Assembly: GCA_001896885.1 (NCBI GenBank)
Contig: MKRJ01000052.1
Location: 1 to 38,326, forward strand
Direction: 5' to 3'
Origin: Rhizobiales bacterium 65-79
GTDB taxonomy: Bacteria; Pseudomonadota; Alphaproteobacteria; Rhizobiales; Rhizobiaceae
DNA: 38,326 bases
This document shows, piece by piece, positions 1-7,977 of this stretch; within the stretch, counting starts at the first letter, position 1; every line of letters begins with the position of its first letter. The notes under the pieces were generated by a model that was not told the DNA's origin, ran no database searches, and saw only the letters and a program-made list of their open reading frames with translations. The position numbers and the translations under genes are program-made.

Positions 1-61
1 CATGACCAATCGTCCCAATGTTCACATGCGGCTTCGTACGCTCATATTTCGCTTTGGCCAT
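1..61 (-). CDS. tuf: Elongation factor Tu, N-terminal fragment
   Basis: Only the first 20 codons lie in the window; the gene runs off the left edge. They read [20 protein letters not shown], the near-invariant start of bacterial EF-Tu just before the first GTP-binding loop. EF-Tu brings aminoacyl-tRNA to the ribosome as a GTP complex. The ATG is at 61-59, with an AAGGAA ribosome site about 8 bases upstream. A good promoter lies at 207-234, implying a leader of about 140 bases. In many Hyphomicrobiales tuf directly follows tRNA-Tyr and tRNA-Gly; here a sulfotransferase gene and a small gene stand between. Identity is certain; only the length is unknown. Confidence 0.95.
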
Positions 62-206
62 AGTCTCTTTCCTTGGACGGCGTTGCCCTTGTTCGGTCGA
101 ATGCGGGGCCGACTAGCGACAATGGCCAGAAAACACAAGTGCCTTGTGGCCGGGCGGTCCTCGACTCGAACCGAACCGATGATCCGATTTCAGGGGAAGT
201 GGCGCG

Positions 207-234
207 AATATAGGATTGCGCGAAACGAAATCAA
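207..234 (-). promoter_or_regulatory. Probable sigma-70 promoter of tuf
   Basis: On the minus strand TTGATT (234-229) and TATATT (212-207) are separated by 16 bases, close to the consensus boxes. It points at tuf, whose start codon is at 61. The intervening leader shows no other reading frame that looks real. Called by eye from box match and spacing. Confidence 0.5.
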
Positions 235-269
235 ATGGGCGCGCGCATTCCATCGGCCGGTCACGGTGT

Positions 270-1076
270 CTAAACCTCCACCCGCCTTGTCAGCGATCGC
301 CGCGCCAGGAAATGACGCAGGTTGCGCAGCGTTCGTGGATAGACAAGACGGCCGCCGCGAAAGGCCGATGGATCGCCGTTGACGTGCAGCGATGACGTTT
401 CCCCCGGATCGCCTTCGGGAATGCCTCCCCACTTCCCGGGATCGTAGTAGTCGACCAGGAAGGCATAGTCGTAGCGGCAGAAGCGCATCGCCTTTGCCAG
501 GGCGGCCGGCGAGAGGTCGGATGGACTGACCTTCGTCCTGGCCGCTTGCAGCCGCGGCATCTCGACCGGCCTGCCGCGGAGCGACGAGAGAAACTCTCCG
601 ACCTTGTCCATCTCCTCGAACCTGAAGACATGTTCGAACAGGAACAGGCTCGAGCCGATGAAGTGGCGGGGCGACGCCACATGGAATCGGATTTCCCACG
701 AGCAGGCGCTGTATTTCTCGACATTGAAGACGAAGGTCTCGAGATCCGGATCCGTCGACAGGCCGAAGCCTTCGAGCATGTCCTTCTTTGCCGATGGACG
801 TTTCAGGACGTTGGTGTCCAGCACCCGGCTGGAATACGCGGAGAGAAGTCGCTCCAGCGGATCACGAACGATCGTGAACTTGCCGCCGAAACCATCATAG
901 ACCGGCACGAACGGATCGACCCAATCCGTGGCCAGGTGGCTGTGGACCTCGTTCTCCGGGTCCGAGAGGCCGGCTCCTTTGCCATCCAACCTCATCAGCG
1001 CGTATTTGATGCTGCTCGTGCCGCTTTTCGGAATCGGATAATAGGTTACGGCACACCCTTCTATTTCAATCGCCAT
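270..1076 (-). CDS. Sulfotransferase family protein
   Basis: A 268-residue protein with the two PAPS-binding signatures of the Golgi-type sulfotransferase superfamily (Sulfotransfer_2-like). A 5'-phosphosulfate loop reads PIPKSGTSS at residues 14-22, and a 3'-phosphate motif reads IVRDPLERLLSAYSSRV from about residue 69. Such enzymes move sulfate from PAPS to a sugar or other hydroxyl acceptor; the acceptor here cannot be read. The ATG at 1076 is chosen because a GGGAGGG ribosome site sits about 10 bases upstream. The frame stays open another 62 codons, but that stretch is Arg/Pro/Cys-rich and lacks conserved sequence. No glycan-synthesis genes are adjacent, so it looks like a lone accessory gene between tuf and the tRNA pair. 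Confidence 0.8.
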   Translation of the reverse strand: MAIEIEGCAVTYYPIPKSGTSSIKYALMRLDGKGAGLSDPENEVHSHLATDWVDPFVPVYDGFGGKFTIVRDPLERLLSAYSSRVLDTNVLKRPSAKKDMLEGFGLSTDPDLETFVFNVEKYSACSWEIRFHVASPRHFIGSSLFLFEHVFRFEEMDKVGEFLSSLRGRPVEMPRLQAARTKVSPSDLSPAALAKAMRFCRYDYAFLVDYYDPGKWGGIPEGDPGETSSLHVNGDPSAFRGGRLVYPRTLRNLRHFLARRSLTRRVEV

Positions 1077-1381
1077 CGCTGATCCGCCCTCCCACCCGGC
1101 GCCGGGTGCCATCAGACCATGTTCCAGACATAGTCGGCCTGCGCCATACCGTCGACATGCGCATGGCGCCGAATGCACCATTATCCGCTTTTGCGGTGCG
1201 CTTCGGATGCGATCGCACCGTGCGCTTGGGCCCCTGCCCGGCTTTGCCATCCGGTTCATCACCGGATACGTGCGGACAGGCGCCAGAATTCCATGGCGGC
1301 CTTCATGGCCGGCCTCGCCTCAATTGGGCCCCGAATGGCCGGCATGGACATCAACAGGCGTCAAAGCGGAGAGGATGCGCC
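1077..1381. other. Intergenic stretch without a recognisable gene
   Basis: About 305 bases between the divergent sulfotransferase and small-protein genes. Several frames are open by chance because of high GC, but none has a start with a ribosome site or family-like sequence. It should hold promoters for both neighbours; I see no convincing pair of boxes. Confidence 0.4.
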
Positions 1382-1600
1382 ATGACCTTCGTGATATTGC
1401 TGTGCAGCACCTATGTCGGGCACGCGAACCTGAACACCTGCACGCCGCTGCAATCGACGAACTATGCGAGCAAGGCCGCCTGCGAGGCGGAACTGGCGAA
1501 GCTGCGCATAGAGGCGAAGGGCAAGGGCGTGGCGCTGGAAGGGGCGACGTCCAACGCCGGCCTGAAATCGGAGAGCAGGCTCGTCTGCAAGGCCGGCTGA
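1382..1600 (+). CDS. Small cysteine-containing hypothetical protein
   Basis: A 72-residue protein starting MTFVILLCSTYVGHA and ending SRLVCKAG. The ATG at 1382 is preceded by AGAGGA six bases upstream, which decides this start over a longer open frame from 1106. The N-terminus is hydrophobic but short, so a signal peptide is uncertain. Cysteines lie at residues 8, 20, 34 and near the C-terminus, and the middle (about 29-48) is an Ala/Glu/Lys helix. I do not recognise a named family. It resembles small periplasmic-type proteins of rhizobia only in general shape. It stands alone between the sulfotransferase gene and the convergent tRNA-Gly. Confidence 0.6.
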   Translation: MTFVILLCSTYVGHANLNTCTPLQSTNYASKAACEAELAKLRIEAKGKGVALEGATSNAGLKSESRLVCKAG

Positions 1601-1613
1601 CTTTTGCCTTCAG

Positions 1614-1637
1614 GCCTCACGCGCCGCACGGTGAGGC
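1614..1637. terminator. Hairpin between the small gene and tRNA-Gly
   Basis: GCCTCAC (1614-1620) and GTGAGGC (1631-1637) form a perfect 7-bp stem with a 10-base loop. It lies 14 bases after the stop of the small gene and directly at the 3' end of tRNA-Gly on the other strand, so it could end transcription from either side. There is no clear run of T on either side, so the call is weak. Confidence 0.3.
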
Positions 1638-1711
1638 TGGAGCGGGTGAAGGGAATCGAACCCTCGTATTCAGCTTGGAAGGCTGCTGCTCTACCATTGA
1701 GCTACACCCGC
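1638..1711 (-). tRNA. tRNA-Gly (anticodon TCC)
   Basis: Read on the minus strand, the 74 bases begin GCGGGTGTAGCTCAATGG. The 7-bp acceptor stem GCGGGTG pairs with CACCCGC. The anticodon loop CTTCCAA gives anticodon TCC (reads GGA). A TTCGATT T-loop is present and the 3' CCA is encoded. It follows tRNA-Tyr by 31 bases and is probably made from the same transcript. Confidence 0.95.
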
Positions 1712-1742
1712 GCCTTTGGTCGGGCTGCGGTGGCTTCGGCGC

Positions 1743-1827
1743 TGGTGGAGGGGGCTGGATTCGAACCAGCGTAGGCTGAGCCAACGGATTTACAGTCCGT
1801 CTCCTTTAACCACTCGGACACCCCTCC
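1743..1827 (-). tRNA. tRNA-Tyr (anticodon GTA)
   Basis: An 85-base class II tRNA on the minus strand beginning GGAGGGGTGTCCGAGTGG. The acceptor stem GGAGGGG pairs with CCCCTCC. The anticodon loop CTGTAAA gives GTA. A long variable arm typical of bacterial tRNA-Tyr is present, followed by a TTCGAAT T-loop and an encoded CCA. Confidence 0.96.
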
Positions 1828-1901
1828 GTGCTCTCGCCGGAGCCATGCGACCAGACGCGTGCGAACAGAAGGCCAATCGGGGCCGCCCGCTCGCGAAGCG
1901 C

Positions 1902-1930
1902 CTTATGGCGAGAAGGCCTTTCGCTGTCAA
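1902..1930 (-). promoter_or_regulatory. Probable promoter of the tRNA-Tyr / tRNA-Gly unit
   Basis: On the minus strand a perfect TTGACA (1930-1925) is followed after 17 bases by CATAAG (1907-1902). It lies about 75 bases upstream of tRNA-Tyr and overlaps the region before rlmB on the other strand. Called by eye. Confidence 0.5.
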
Positions 1931-1989
1931 CCGCGCTCGCCCGCGATCTTGATAGGCAATCGGCCGCAATGTTGCTAAGGCAGTCGCCG

Positions 1990-2835
1990 ATGAGCGACGA
2001 CCGGCCGAAGACCCCGAAGGACAGCCACTATGCGCGGCTGAGGCGCCAGCACCGCAGCCAATCCACGCAACCTGCCGGCAGGCCGGGAGCCGGCAAGGCA
2101 ATCGCCCCTAGCCTGCCCGCCGATGGCCTCGTCCGCCTTTACGGGCTGCATACGGCGCGCGCCGCGCTCGATAACCCGCGCCGCAAGATCAGCCGCGTGC
2201 TGGCGACGCGGAACGCGCTCCGTCGCCTTGGCCTGGACGAGGCAGCCTCCCATCCGTTTCCGCTCGAAACCGTCGATCCGCGCGAGATCGACCGCATCCT
2301 CGGCAGCGACGCGGTGCACCAGGGCGTGCTGGTCGAGGCAAAACCCCTCAAGGCAAAGCCTTTGTCGGGGCTCGGGGAAACGGCGCTGGTCATCGTGCTC
2401 GACCAGGTAACGGACCCGCACAATGTCGGCGCGATCATGCGGTCGGCCGTCGCCTTCGGCGCAGGGGCTCTCGTCACGACGGCGCGGCATAGCCCACAGG
2501 AATCGGGCGTACTGGCGAAGGCTGCATCCGGCGCGCTCGAACATATCGACCTGATCGAGGTGCGGAACCTGGCCGAAGCGCTCGGCGAACTGCACCGGGC
2601 CGGCTTCCAGACGATCGGCATGGACTCAGAGGCGCCGGAAGAACTGGAAAACTCGTTCGCGGGCGGCCGCATCGCGCTTGTTCTCGGCGCCGAAGGAAAA
2701 GGGTTGCGCCAGAAAAGCCGCGAAACGGTCACGACGCTTGCCCGCCTGGATATGCCGGGCGCGATTCACTCGCTCAATGTCTCCAACGCCGCGGCAATCG
2801 CGCTTTATGCCGCGCGGCGGCACCTGGCGCGCTAG
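1990..2835 (+). CDS. rlmB: 23S rRNA (guanosine-2'-O-)-methyltransferase RlmB
   Basis: A 281-residue SPOUT (TrmH-family) methyltransferase that uses S-adenosylmethionine to methylate the 2'-OH of G2251 in the 23S rRNA P-loop. The three SpoU motifs are present near the C-terminus: LDQVTDPHNVGAIMRSA, LVLGAEGKGLR and PGAIHSLNVSNAAAIALY. An N-terminal substrate-binding domain begins at LVRLYGLHTARAAL, after a basic extension of about 45 residues. ATG 1990 is preceded by AAGG; an in-frame ATG at 1969 is an alternative. It is divergent from the tRNA pair, the usual arrangement in Hyphomicrobiales. Confidence 0.93.
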   Translation: MSDDRPKTPKDSHYARLRRQHRSQSTQPAGRPGAGKAIAPSLPADGLVRLYGLHTARAALDNPRRKISRVLATRNALRRLGLDEAASHPFPLETVDPREIDRILGSDAVHQGVLVEAKPLKAKPLSGLGETALVIVLDQVTDPHNVGAIMRSAVAFGAGALVTTARHSPQESGVLAKAASGALEHIDLIEVRNLAEALGELHRAGFQTIGMDSEAPEELENSFAGGRIALVLGAEGKGLRQKSRETVTTLARLDMPGAIHSLNVSNAAAIALYAARRHLAR

Positions 2836-2844
2836 CACGTCCGG

Positions 2845-3120
2845 TCAGGCAGCCTCGTCGCTCAACCGCCGTAGATCGCTGACGAAGAACTCCGCTTCCC
2901 AGGCCGCACCGCTGAAGGCATCACGCGCCTTCTCCGGCGCAAGCTCGCCTGCAAGAGCCGCACGGCAGGCCCTTACCGCTTCAGCATGGGCGGCGCCGCG
3001 CTTTTCCGGCGGCCAATCGGCGGACAGGATATCCAGCGCCTCGCCCACCGATCCCACGTCGCGATCGGCGCCCGATCCCAGATCCACGATCACCGGCGTC
3101 TTGAAGTTCAGCTTCTTCAT
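2845..3120 (-). CDS. DUF982 domain protein
   Basis: A 91-residue protein, MKKLNFKTPVIVDLGSGADR at the start, matching the rhizobial DUF982 family in length and pattern: a PVxVxxGxG opening, then SVGEALDILSADWPPEKRG, then a Cys/Ala helix and a GAAWEAEFFV-type end. The function of the family is unknown; copies are numerous in Rhizobium and Mesorhizobium. It is convergent with rlmB (9-base gap). The start at 3120 has only a weak ribosome site, and an ATG five codons upstream (3135) is possible. No partner gene is apparent. Confidence 0.75.
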   Translation of the reverse strand: MKKLNFKTPVIVDLGSGADRDVGSVGEALDILSADWPPEKRGAAHAEAVRACRAALAGELAPEKARDAFSGAAWEAEFFVSDLRRLSDEAA

Positions 3121-3216
3121 GAAATGCAAACGCATCGGCGTCCGCGCCGGTTCCGCCGGTCGTCCTGCAAGGCACTTTACAGTGCCGGCAGTTGTGGTAG
3201 GGCGTTGCGCCACGCG

Positions 3217-3291
3217 GCCGGCGTAGCACAGCGGTAGTGCAGCGGTTTTGTAAACCGAAGGTCGGGAGTTCGATCCTCTCCGCCGGCACCA
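3217..3291 (+). tRNA. tRNA-Thr (anticodon TGT)
   Basis: A 75-base tRNA beginning GCCGGCGTAGCACAGCGG. The acceptor GCCGGCG pairs with CGCCGGC. The anticodon stem GCGGT/ACCGA-side loop TTTGTAA gives anticodon TGT (reads ACA). The T-arm has TTCGATC, and the 3' CCA is encoded. It lies just upstream of nadK. Confidence 0.95.
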
Positions 3292-3374
3292 TCGACAACC
3301 GTCCGAGCTTTCGGCTGCTTTCCAAGCCTGTTTCCCTCGTGCTATCGGCTGCCGATCGCCACGACGAAAGAGCC

Positions 3375-4148
3375 ATGAACAGCCCCGCCAAAGCCATCGC
3401 CTTCGTATCCGCGGACACGAAGGACGCACGCGAAGCCGCCACAAGGCTCGTCGAGCGCCATGGCCAGGCGCCGATCGATGAAGCGGACACGATCGTGGCG
3501 CTCGGCGGCGACGGGTTTCTCCTGCAGACGCTGCGCGAGACGATGAACAGCGGCAAGCGCGTCTACGGGATGAACCGCGGCACGGTCGGTTTCCTGATGA
3601 ATGAATATAGTGAGGACGACCTGCCGAAGCGCATCGCAGCGGCCGTGCCCGAAACGATCCGTCCGGTCGAGATGCAGGCCGAGACCGCCGGCGGCGAAGT
3701 CGTGACCGCGCTCGCCATCAACGAGGTGGCGCTATGGCGGCAGTCCTACCAGACGGCCAAGATACGCATCGCGATCGACGGCAAGGTCAGGCTGGACGAA
3801 CTGAACTGCGACGGCGTGATGGTCGCGACGCCGGCCGGGTCGACCGCCTACAATCTCTCCGCGCACGGCCCTATCCTGCCGCTCGACGCTCCGCTTCTGG
3901 CGCTGACGCCGGTCAGCCCCTTCCGCCCGCGCAACTGGAGCGGCGCGCTGCTTTCCGACAAGTCGACGGTTCGCTTCGAGGTGCTGGAGCCCGAGAAGCG
4001 GCCCGTGAACGCCGCGGCCGACCATACCGAAGTGAAATCGGTGACGGCCGTGACCGTGCGCGAATCGCCGACCGCGCGCGCCACCCTCCTCTTCGACCCG
4101 AGCCATTCCTGGAGCGAGCGCATCCTTCGGGAGCAGTTCCGCTACTGA
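3375..4148 (+). CDS. nadK: NAD kinase
   Basis: A 257-residue ATP-dependent NAD kinase, which phosphorylates NAD to NADP in the cytosol. The hallmark GGDG motif is at residues 44-47 (ALGGDGFLLQ). The second conserved block reads DGVMVATPAGSTAYN, and the C-terminal block reads ALTPVSPFRPR. Length fits the short alphaproteobacterial NAD kinases. ATG 3375 follows a GAAAGAG ribosome site; the open frame reaches back into tRNA-Thr, so longer starts are excluded. Confidence 0.95.
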   Translation: MNSPAKAIAFVSADTKDAREAATRLVERHGQAPIDEADTIVALGGDGFLLQTLRETMNSGKRVYGMNRGTVGFLMNEYSEDDLPKRIAAAVPETIRPVEMQAETAGGEVVTALAINEVALWRQSYQTAKIRIAIDGKVRLDELNCDGVMVATPAGSTAYNLSAHGPILPLDAPLLALTPVSPFRPRNWSGALLSDKSTVRFEVLEPEKRPVNAAADHTEVKSVTAVTVRESPTARATLLFDPSHSWSERILREQFRY

Positions 4149-4381
4149 CACGACCGTGCAAAATCCGTATGAACATTGGCGCATAGCTGCCCTGCACGTT
4201 AACCCAGCGTCTTGATTTCGCTTGCATTGGGGTTCAACAGCGCCAATAGCGTACTATATTGACATGAAAGCGATCCGAACGTAACGCGGGAAACACTTCC
4301 AGACGTTACGAGAAGCAAGCGCCGGGATCGCTTTCCAAGTGGCCGGGCCACGGCGCGCAACAGCAAAGACAGCCAAAAAAC

Positions 4382-5902
4382 GTGTCATCAGACAACAATA
4401 TCGCTCAGGAAGCGTTGACGTTCGACAAGCTCGGACTTTCACCCAAGGTTCTCTCCGCCGTCAGCGACGCGGGCTACACCGTGCCGACGCCGATCCAGGC
4501 CGGCGCGATCCCGCACGCGCTGCAAGGCAAGGACGTGCTGGGCATCGCCCAGACGGGCACCGGCAAGACGGCGGCCTTCGTCCTCCCCATGATCAGCCGG
4601 CTGGAAAAGGGCCGCGCCCGCGCGCGCATGCCGCGCACGCTCATCGTCGAGCCGACCCGCGAGCTCGCCGCGCAGGTGGAGGAGAACTTCGTCAAATACG
4701 GCAAGAACCACCGCCTGACGGTCGCACTGCTCATCGGCGGCGTCTCCTTCGAGGAACAGGACCGGAAGCTGGAACGCGGCGCCGACGTGCTGATCGCCAC
4801 ACCGGGCCGCCTGCTCGACCATCACGAGCGCGGCAAGCTGCTCCTGACCGGCGTCGACATCCTCGTCATCGACGAAGCCGACCGAATGCTGGACATGGGG
4901 TTCATCCCGGATATCGAGCGCATCTGCAAGCTCATACCCTTCACCCGCCAGACATTGTTCTTCTCCGCGACCATGCCGCCGGAGATCACCAAGCTCACCG
5001 AGCAGTTCCTGCAGGCGCCTGTGCGCGTCGAAGTCTCGCGCGCCGCCTCGACCGGCGAAAACGTCATGCAGCGGCTGGTCAAGTCCGGAACGAAGCCCTG
5101 GGCCAAGCGCGAGGCGCTGCGCGACCTGTTGCGCGCCGAGGAGCCGGAGCTCAAGAACGCCATCATCTTCTGCAACCGCAAGATCGAAGTCTCGGAGCTG
5201 TTCCGCTCGCTGACGAAGTATGATTTCGACGCCGGCGCGCTCCATGGCGACATGGACCAGCGGGCGCGCATGGCGATGCTTTCCGCCTTCCGCGACGGCA
5301 AGCTCAAATATCTTGTCGCCTCCGACGTCGCGGCGCGCGGGCTCGATATTCCCGATGTGAGCCACGTCTTCAATTTCGACGTGCCCATCCATGCCGAGGA
5401 CTATGTCCACCGCATCGGCCGCACGGCGCGCGCCGGCCGTTCCGGCAAGGCTTTCACCATCGCAACCAAGGCCGACAGCAAGCATATCGATGCGATCGAG
5501 AAGCTGATCGGCAAGAAGATCGAATGGCATGACGGCGACCTGTCGACGCTTGCCGCCGAGGAAGCGGAAGAGAGCCCGCGTTCCGGCCGTGGCCGCTCGG
5601 GCCGCGGCGTCAGGAAAGCAGGCGGCGAGACGACGAAGCGCCGCAGCCGCGCCAGCAAGGACCATGACGACGCGGCCGTCCAGGCCGAGGCGCCAGCCGA
5701 GGCGGTCGAACATGAACCCGTCGCTTCGGCCAAGCCGCATCACGATCGCAAGAAGCACGGCGATGCTGCTGGGGCCTATGGGGACAAGGCCAAAGAGCGC
5801 AAGGAAAGCCGCCACCGCAGGCACGAGGACGAGGATGCCCATGCGCCGATCGGCTTCGGCGAGGACATGCCGGCATTCATGAAAATCGCGGTCCGGGCCT
5901 AG
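4382..5902 (+). CDS. DEAD-box ATP-dependent RNA helicase (RhlE-like)
   Basis: A 506-residue superfamily 2 RNA helicase with all motifs in order. The Q motif ends near residue 39 (TPIQ). AQTGTGKT is at 56-63, PTRELAAQ at 91-98, TPGRLLD near 140, DEAD at 164-167 and SAT at 195-197. ASDVAARGLDI and HRIGRTARAGRSG follow in the second RecA domain. From about residue 375 the tail is a low-complexity Arg/Lys/Glu/His extension, as in RhlE-type proteins that unwind structured RNA during ribosome assembly or cold growth. The start is GTG with only a weak ribosome site. The 233-base leader after nadK contains an AT-rich TACTATATT box that may belong to its promoter. Its stop overlaps the stop of the convergent gene by 4 bases. 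Confidence 0.9.
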   Translation: MSSDNNIAQEALTFDKLGLSPKVLSAVSDAGYTVPTPIQAGAIPHALQGKDVLGIAQTGTGKTAAFVLPMISRLEKGRARARMPRTLIVEPTRELAAQVEENFVKYGKNHRLTVALLIGGVSFEEQDRKLERGADVLIATPGRLLDHHERGKLLLTGVDILVIDEADRMLDMGFIPDIERICKLIPFTRQTLFFSATMPPEITKLTEQFLQAPVRVEVSRAASTGENVMQRLVKSGTKPWAKREALRDLLRAEEPELKNAIIFCNRKIEVSELFRSLTKYDFDAGALHGDMDQRARMAMLSAFRDGKLKYLVASDVAARGLDIPDVSHVFNFDVPIHAEDYVHRIGRTARAGRSGKAFTIATKADSKHIDAIEKLIGKKIEWHDGDLSTLAAEEAEESPRSGRGRSGRGVRKAGGETTKRRSRASKDHDDAAVQAEAPAEAVEHEPVASAKPHHDRKKHGDAAGAYGDKAKERKESRHRRHEDEDAHAPIGFGEDMPAFMKIAVRA

Positions 5903-6717
5903 GCGGAAGCTCGGCCCTCCACTGTGCCTATGACGGCGCGGACCGTCTCGATGGCCCCTCCCGGCAGGGCCGCCGAGGCGATATAGGGTAGACCTTTGCG
6001 GCGCGCGGTCCAGCCGACCGGCGCCAATACTTCCGCGGCCGGCTCGAAACGTTTCGCCATGTCCCAACTCCGGCAGTCGATCGCACAGACATCCGCCAGC
6101 CCTTCCGCCACGGCCTTGATCGAGGCGCGGTGTCCTCCGGTTTCGAGGGTCTCCGGAAAAATAGTCATCCTTTCGCCAAGCGCCGCAAGGTCGCGTTCGA
6201 GCGCGAGATAGCCGGACATCGAATCCGTTCCGTTGTAGGCGAACCGCCGGCCGCGCAATCGGCCGACCGGCAAGACGGCGCGCCCATCGCCCGCAGGGGG
6301 GACGGCGGCAAGATCTTCCTCGCGGCGCATGAGGACAGTGCTCGAATAGAAGCCCCCCTCCCCGCCTTCGAAAGGCGAATAATCCGGCTGGCCCACCACT
6401 TCGACGAAGGATGCAAGCCCGAATTCCATCGGTCCCCAGCACGTCTGGGCGAAGACAAGGCCGGGATGGCGCCAGAGGACGGCCAGGTCCAGCGTCTCGC
6501 GTGAGAGCGAAGCGGGGTCCGGCGCAATCACAAGGCCCTTTCCGTCGCGAATACCGCCGCCGATCGGCGGCAGGTCGGCGTTGCTGCGTGCCAGTTCCTG
6601 CGGCGCGTCAAGGCCGGCGGCGCGCAGCGCGTCGCGGAGCAGCGCCCATTGCCGGTCGGTTTCGGCGCGCGCCTCGGGCCAGTCGTACATCGGCAATGCG
6701 GCGACGAATGCGTTCAT
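5899..6717 (-). CDS. PhnD-like phosphate/phosphonate-binding domain protein
   Basis: A 272-residue protein of the PhnD/SsuA/transferrin-like type II binding fold. It opens AALPMYDWPEARAETDRQW and contains LVFAQTCWGPMEFGLASFVEVVGQPDYS, a KAVAEGLADVCAIDCRSW segment and a C-terminal ARRKGLPYIASAAL segment, as in PhnD-like binding proteins. It has no signal peptide, so it may act in the cytosol rather than as a transporter receptor, and no permease or ATPase is adjacent. Start 6717 has GAAGGTGGGG just upstream. The ligand is unknown; phosphonate is only the family default. Confidence 0.75.
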   Translation of the reverse strand: MNAFVAALPMYDWPEARAETDRQWALLRDALRAAGLDAPQELARSNADLPPIGGGIRDGKGLVIAPDPASLSRETLDLAVLWRHPGLVFAQTCWGPMEFGLASFVEVVGQPDYSPFEGGEGGFYSSTVLMRREEDLAAVPPAGDGRAVLPVGRLRGRRFAYNGTDSMSGYLALERDLAALGERMTIFPETLETGGHRASIKAVAEGLADVCAIDCRSWDMAKRFEPAAEVLAPVGWTARRKGLPYIASAALPGGAIETVRAVIGTVEGRASA

Positions 6718-6793
6718 GCCCCACCTTCGGCGAGGGCCGGAGAGATTGGCAAGTCCATTTGCACGGTATGAGGCTTCGGGCGCCGCCCGCCGC

Positions 6794-7819
6794 TCACTCT
6801 TTTGGCGGCTCGGCCGGCACGGGCGCGGTGCCGAGGCCGTTCAGGTTGCGCGCGCGCACTCTCGGCCTGAAAGCGCGGCCGGGTTCGGGCGCACGGCGCA
6901 GGAAGGGATGCACCACGGGCTCCTTGGCCTTCAGCGCGAACTTCCGGAACAGCGTCCAGTAGTTCGGATAGACATAGCCCTTGTTCATCGAAATCCATTC
7001 GTCGCGGCGCGTGCGGAACAGCGCGGGCAATTTATACCAGGCGACGGTGGGGCTGCGATGATGGACGAAGTGCAGATTATTGTTGAGGAACAGGAAGGAC
7101 AGCGGCGAACGTTCGACGATGATCGTGCGTCCCTCGGGCTGCTCCGACCATTGATGCTCGGCGAAGGTGCGGATCGAGATGATCGACTGGCCGAACCATG
7201 CCGGCACCAGCAGGTAGAGCCATAGCGGCATGCCGAAAGCGAAGACGATGACAGGGACCACCACCGCGAGCCCGATTGCGTGGTAGAGCCAGGCGCGACG
7301 CACGGCGCGGTCGCCGGCGACGGCCAGCCTGAAATCCGAAAGGAAAAAGCCGAAGGCCGACAGCCAGGGTCCCAGGAAGAAGCGGCCGACCATGGAATTG
7401 TTGATGCGCAGGAGGAACTTCAGCACGCCCGGCAATTCTTCGTGTTGCCACAGCGCCCGATAGTAGCTCTCCGGATCGTCGAACGGGTCGGTCAGCCTCT
7501 CATCCGCATGGTGGCGCAGATGCAGCGCCTTGAAACGCCGATAGGGCCATACAAGCCCGATCGGCAGGAAGACGAGCGCTTCGTTGACCCAGGCCTTGCG
7601 CGTCGGATGGCCGTGGCAGGCCTCGTGCGTGAGGGAGGATTGCATGGCGACGGCGACCATCAGGACCGCCATCGCCAGCAGCCAATGCCCTGGCCATAAA
7701 AGAATTCCCGCCCCCGCCCACGAGGCGTAGCAACCGGCGATCAAAAGGACGGTTGGCCATTCCACGGATCGAGCGCCCCCGCGCCTCGATGCCGAACCAC
7801 CCGCCGCCAAATCTTCCAT
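6794..7819 (-). CDS. Membrane fatty acid desaturase
   Basis: A 341-residue integral membrane di-iron desaturase. The three histidine boxes are HEACH at 65-69, HLRHH at 100-104 and HFVHH at 250-254. Hydrophobic segments lie around residues 22-62, 80-92 and 180-212. Such enzymes put double bonds into acyl chains using O2 and electrons from ferredoxin or cytochrome; some members hydroxylate other lipids or carotenoids, so the substrate is not fixed. ATG 7819 is chosen with GGTGG 11 bases upstream; a GTG at 7834 with a more distant AGGAG is possible. It is divergent from an XRE regulator across a gap with two inverted repeats, which suggests regulation by that protein. Confidence 0.85.
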   Translation of the reverse strand: MEDLAAGGSASRRGGARSVEWPTVLLIAGCYASWAGAGILLWPGHWLLAMAVLMVAVAMQSSLTHEACHGHPTRKAWVNEALVFLPIGLVWPYRRFKALHLRHHADERLTDPFDDPESYYRALWQHEELPGVLKFLLRINNSMVGRFFLGPWLSAFGFFLSDFRLAVAGDRAVRRAWLYHAIGLAVVVPVIVFAFGMPLWLYLLVPAWFGQSIISIRTFAEHQWSEQPEGRTIIVERSPLSFLFLNNNLHFVHHRSPTVAWYKLPALFRTRRDEWISMNKGYVYPNYWTLFRKFALKAKEPVVHPFLRRAPEPGRAFRPRVRARNLNGLGTAPVPAEPPKE

Positions 7820-7846
7820 AGTGTTTCCGGCCACCTTGATTCTGCT

Positions 7847-7872
7847 GCTCCTGACAGGATGTTGTCAGGAGC
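7847..7872. promoter_or_regulatory. Inverted repeat, candidate operator of the desaturase
   Basis: GCTCCTGACA (7847-7856) and TGTCAGGAGC (7863-7872) are perfect 10-bp arms around a 6-base centre. The repeat sits 28 bases upstream of the desaturase start, in the gap shared with the divergent XRE regulator. Position and symmetry fit a repressor site; a stem in the mRNA leader is the alternative. Confidence 0.5.
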
Positions 7873-7891
7873 CATGCGATGTTTCAACGCG

Positions 7892-7909
7892 ACAATTTGC
7901 GTGAATTGT
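7892..7909. promoter_or_regulatory. Second inverted repeat in the desaturase / regulator gap
   Basis: ACAATT (7892-7897) and AATTGT (7904-7909) flank the 6-base centre TGCGTG. Directly after it, TTGATT followed 18 bases later by TATTGT could be the promoter of the regulator gene. The site is a plausible autoregulatory operator. Confidence 0.35.
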
Positions 7910-7977
7910 TGATTCTGCACACATAACAAGGCTATTGTGGTACTTAGTGCGCAGTCAGCGCTCAAGGAAAGCGTGTG

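Noticed and set aside
1638-3291. Integrative element attached to the tRNA genes
   Set aside because: No integrase, no direct repeat of a tRNA 3' end elsewhere in the window, and flanking genes are housekeeping.
4439-6442. A 667-codon open frame antisense to the helicase
   Set aside because: It runs against a helicase with every motif intact and has no family sequence of its own; high GC keeps the antisense frame open.
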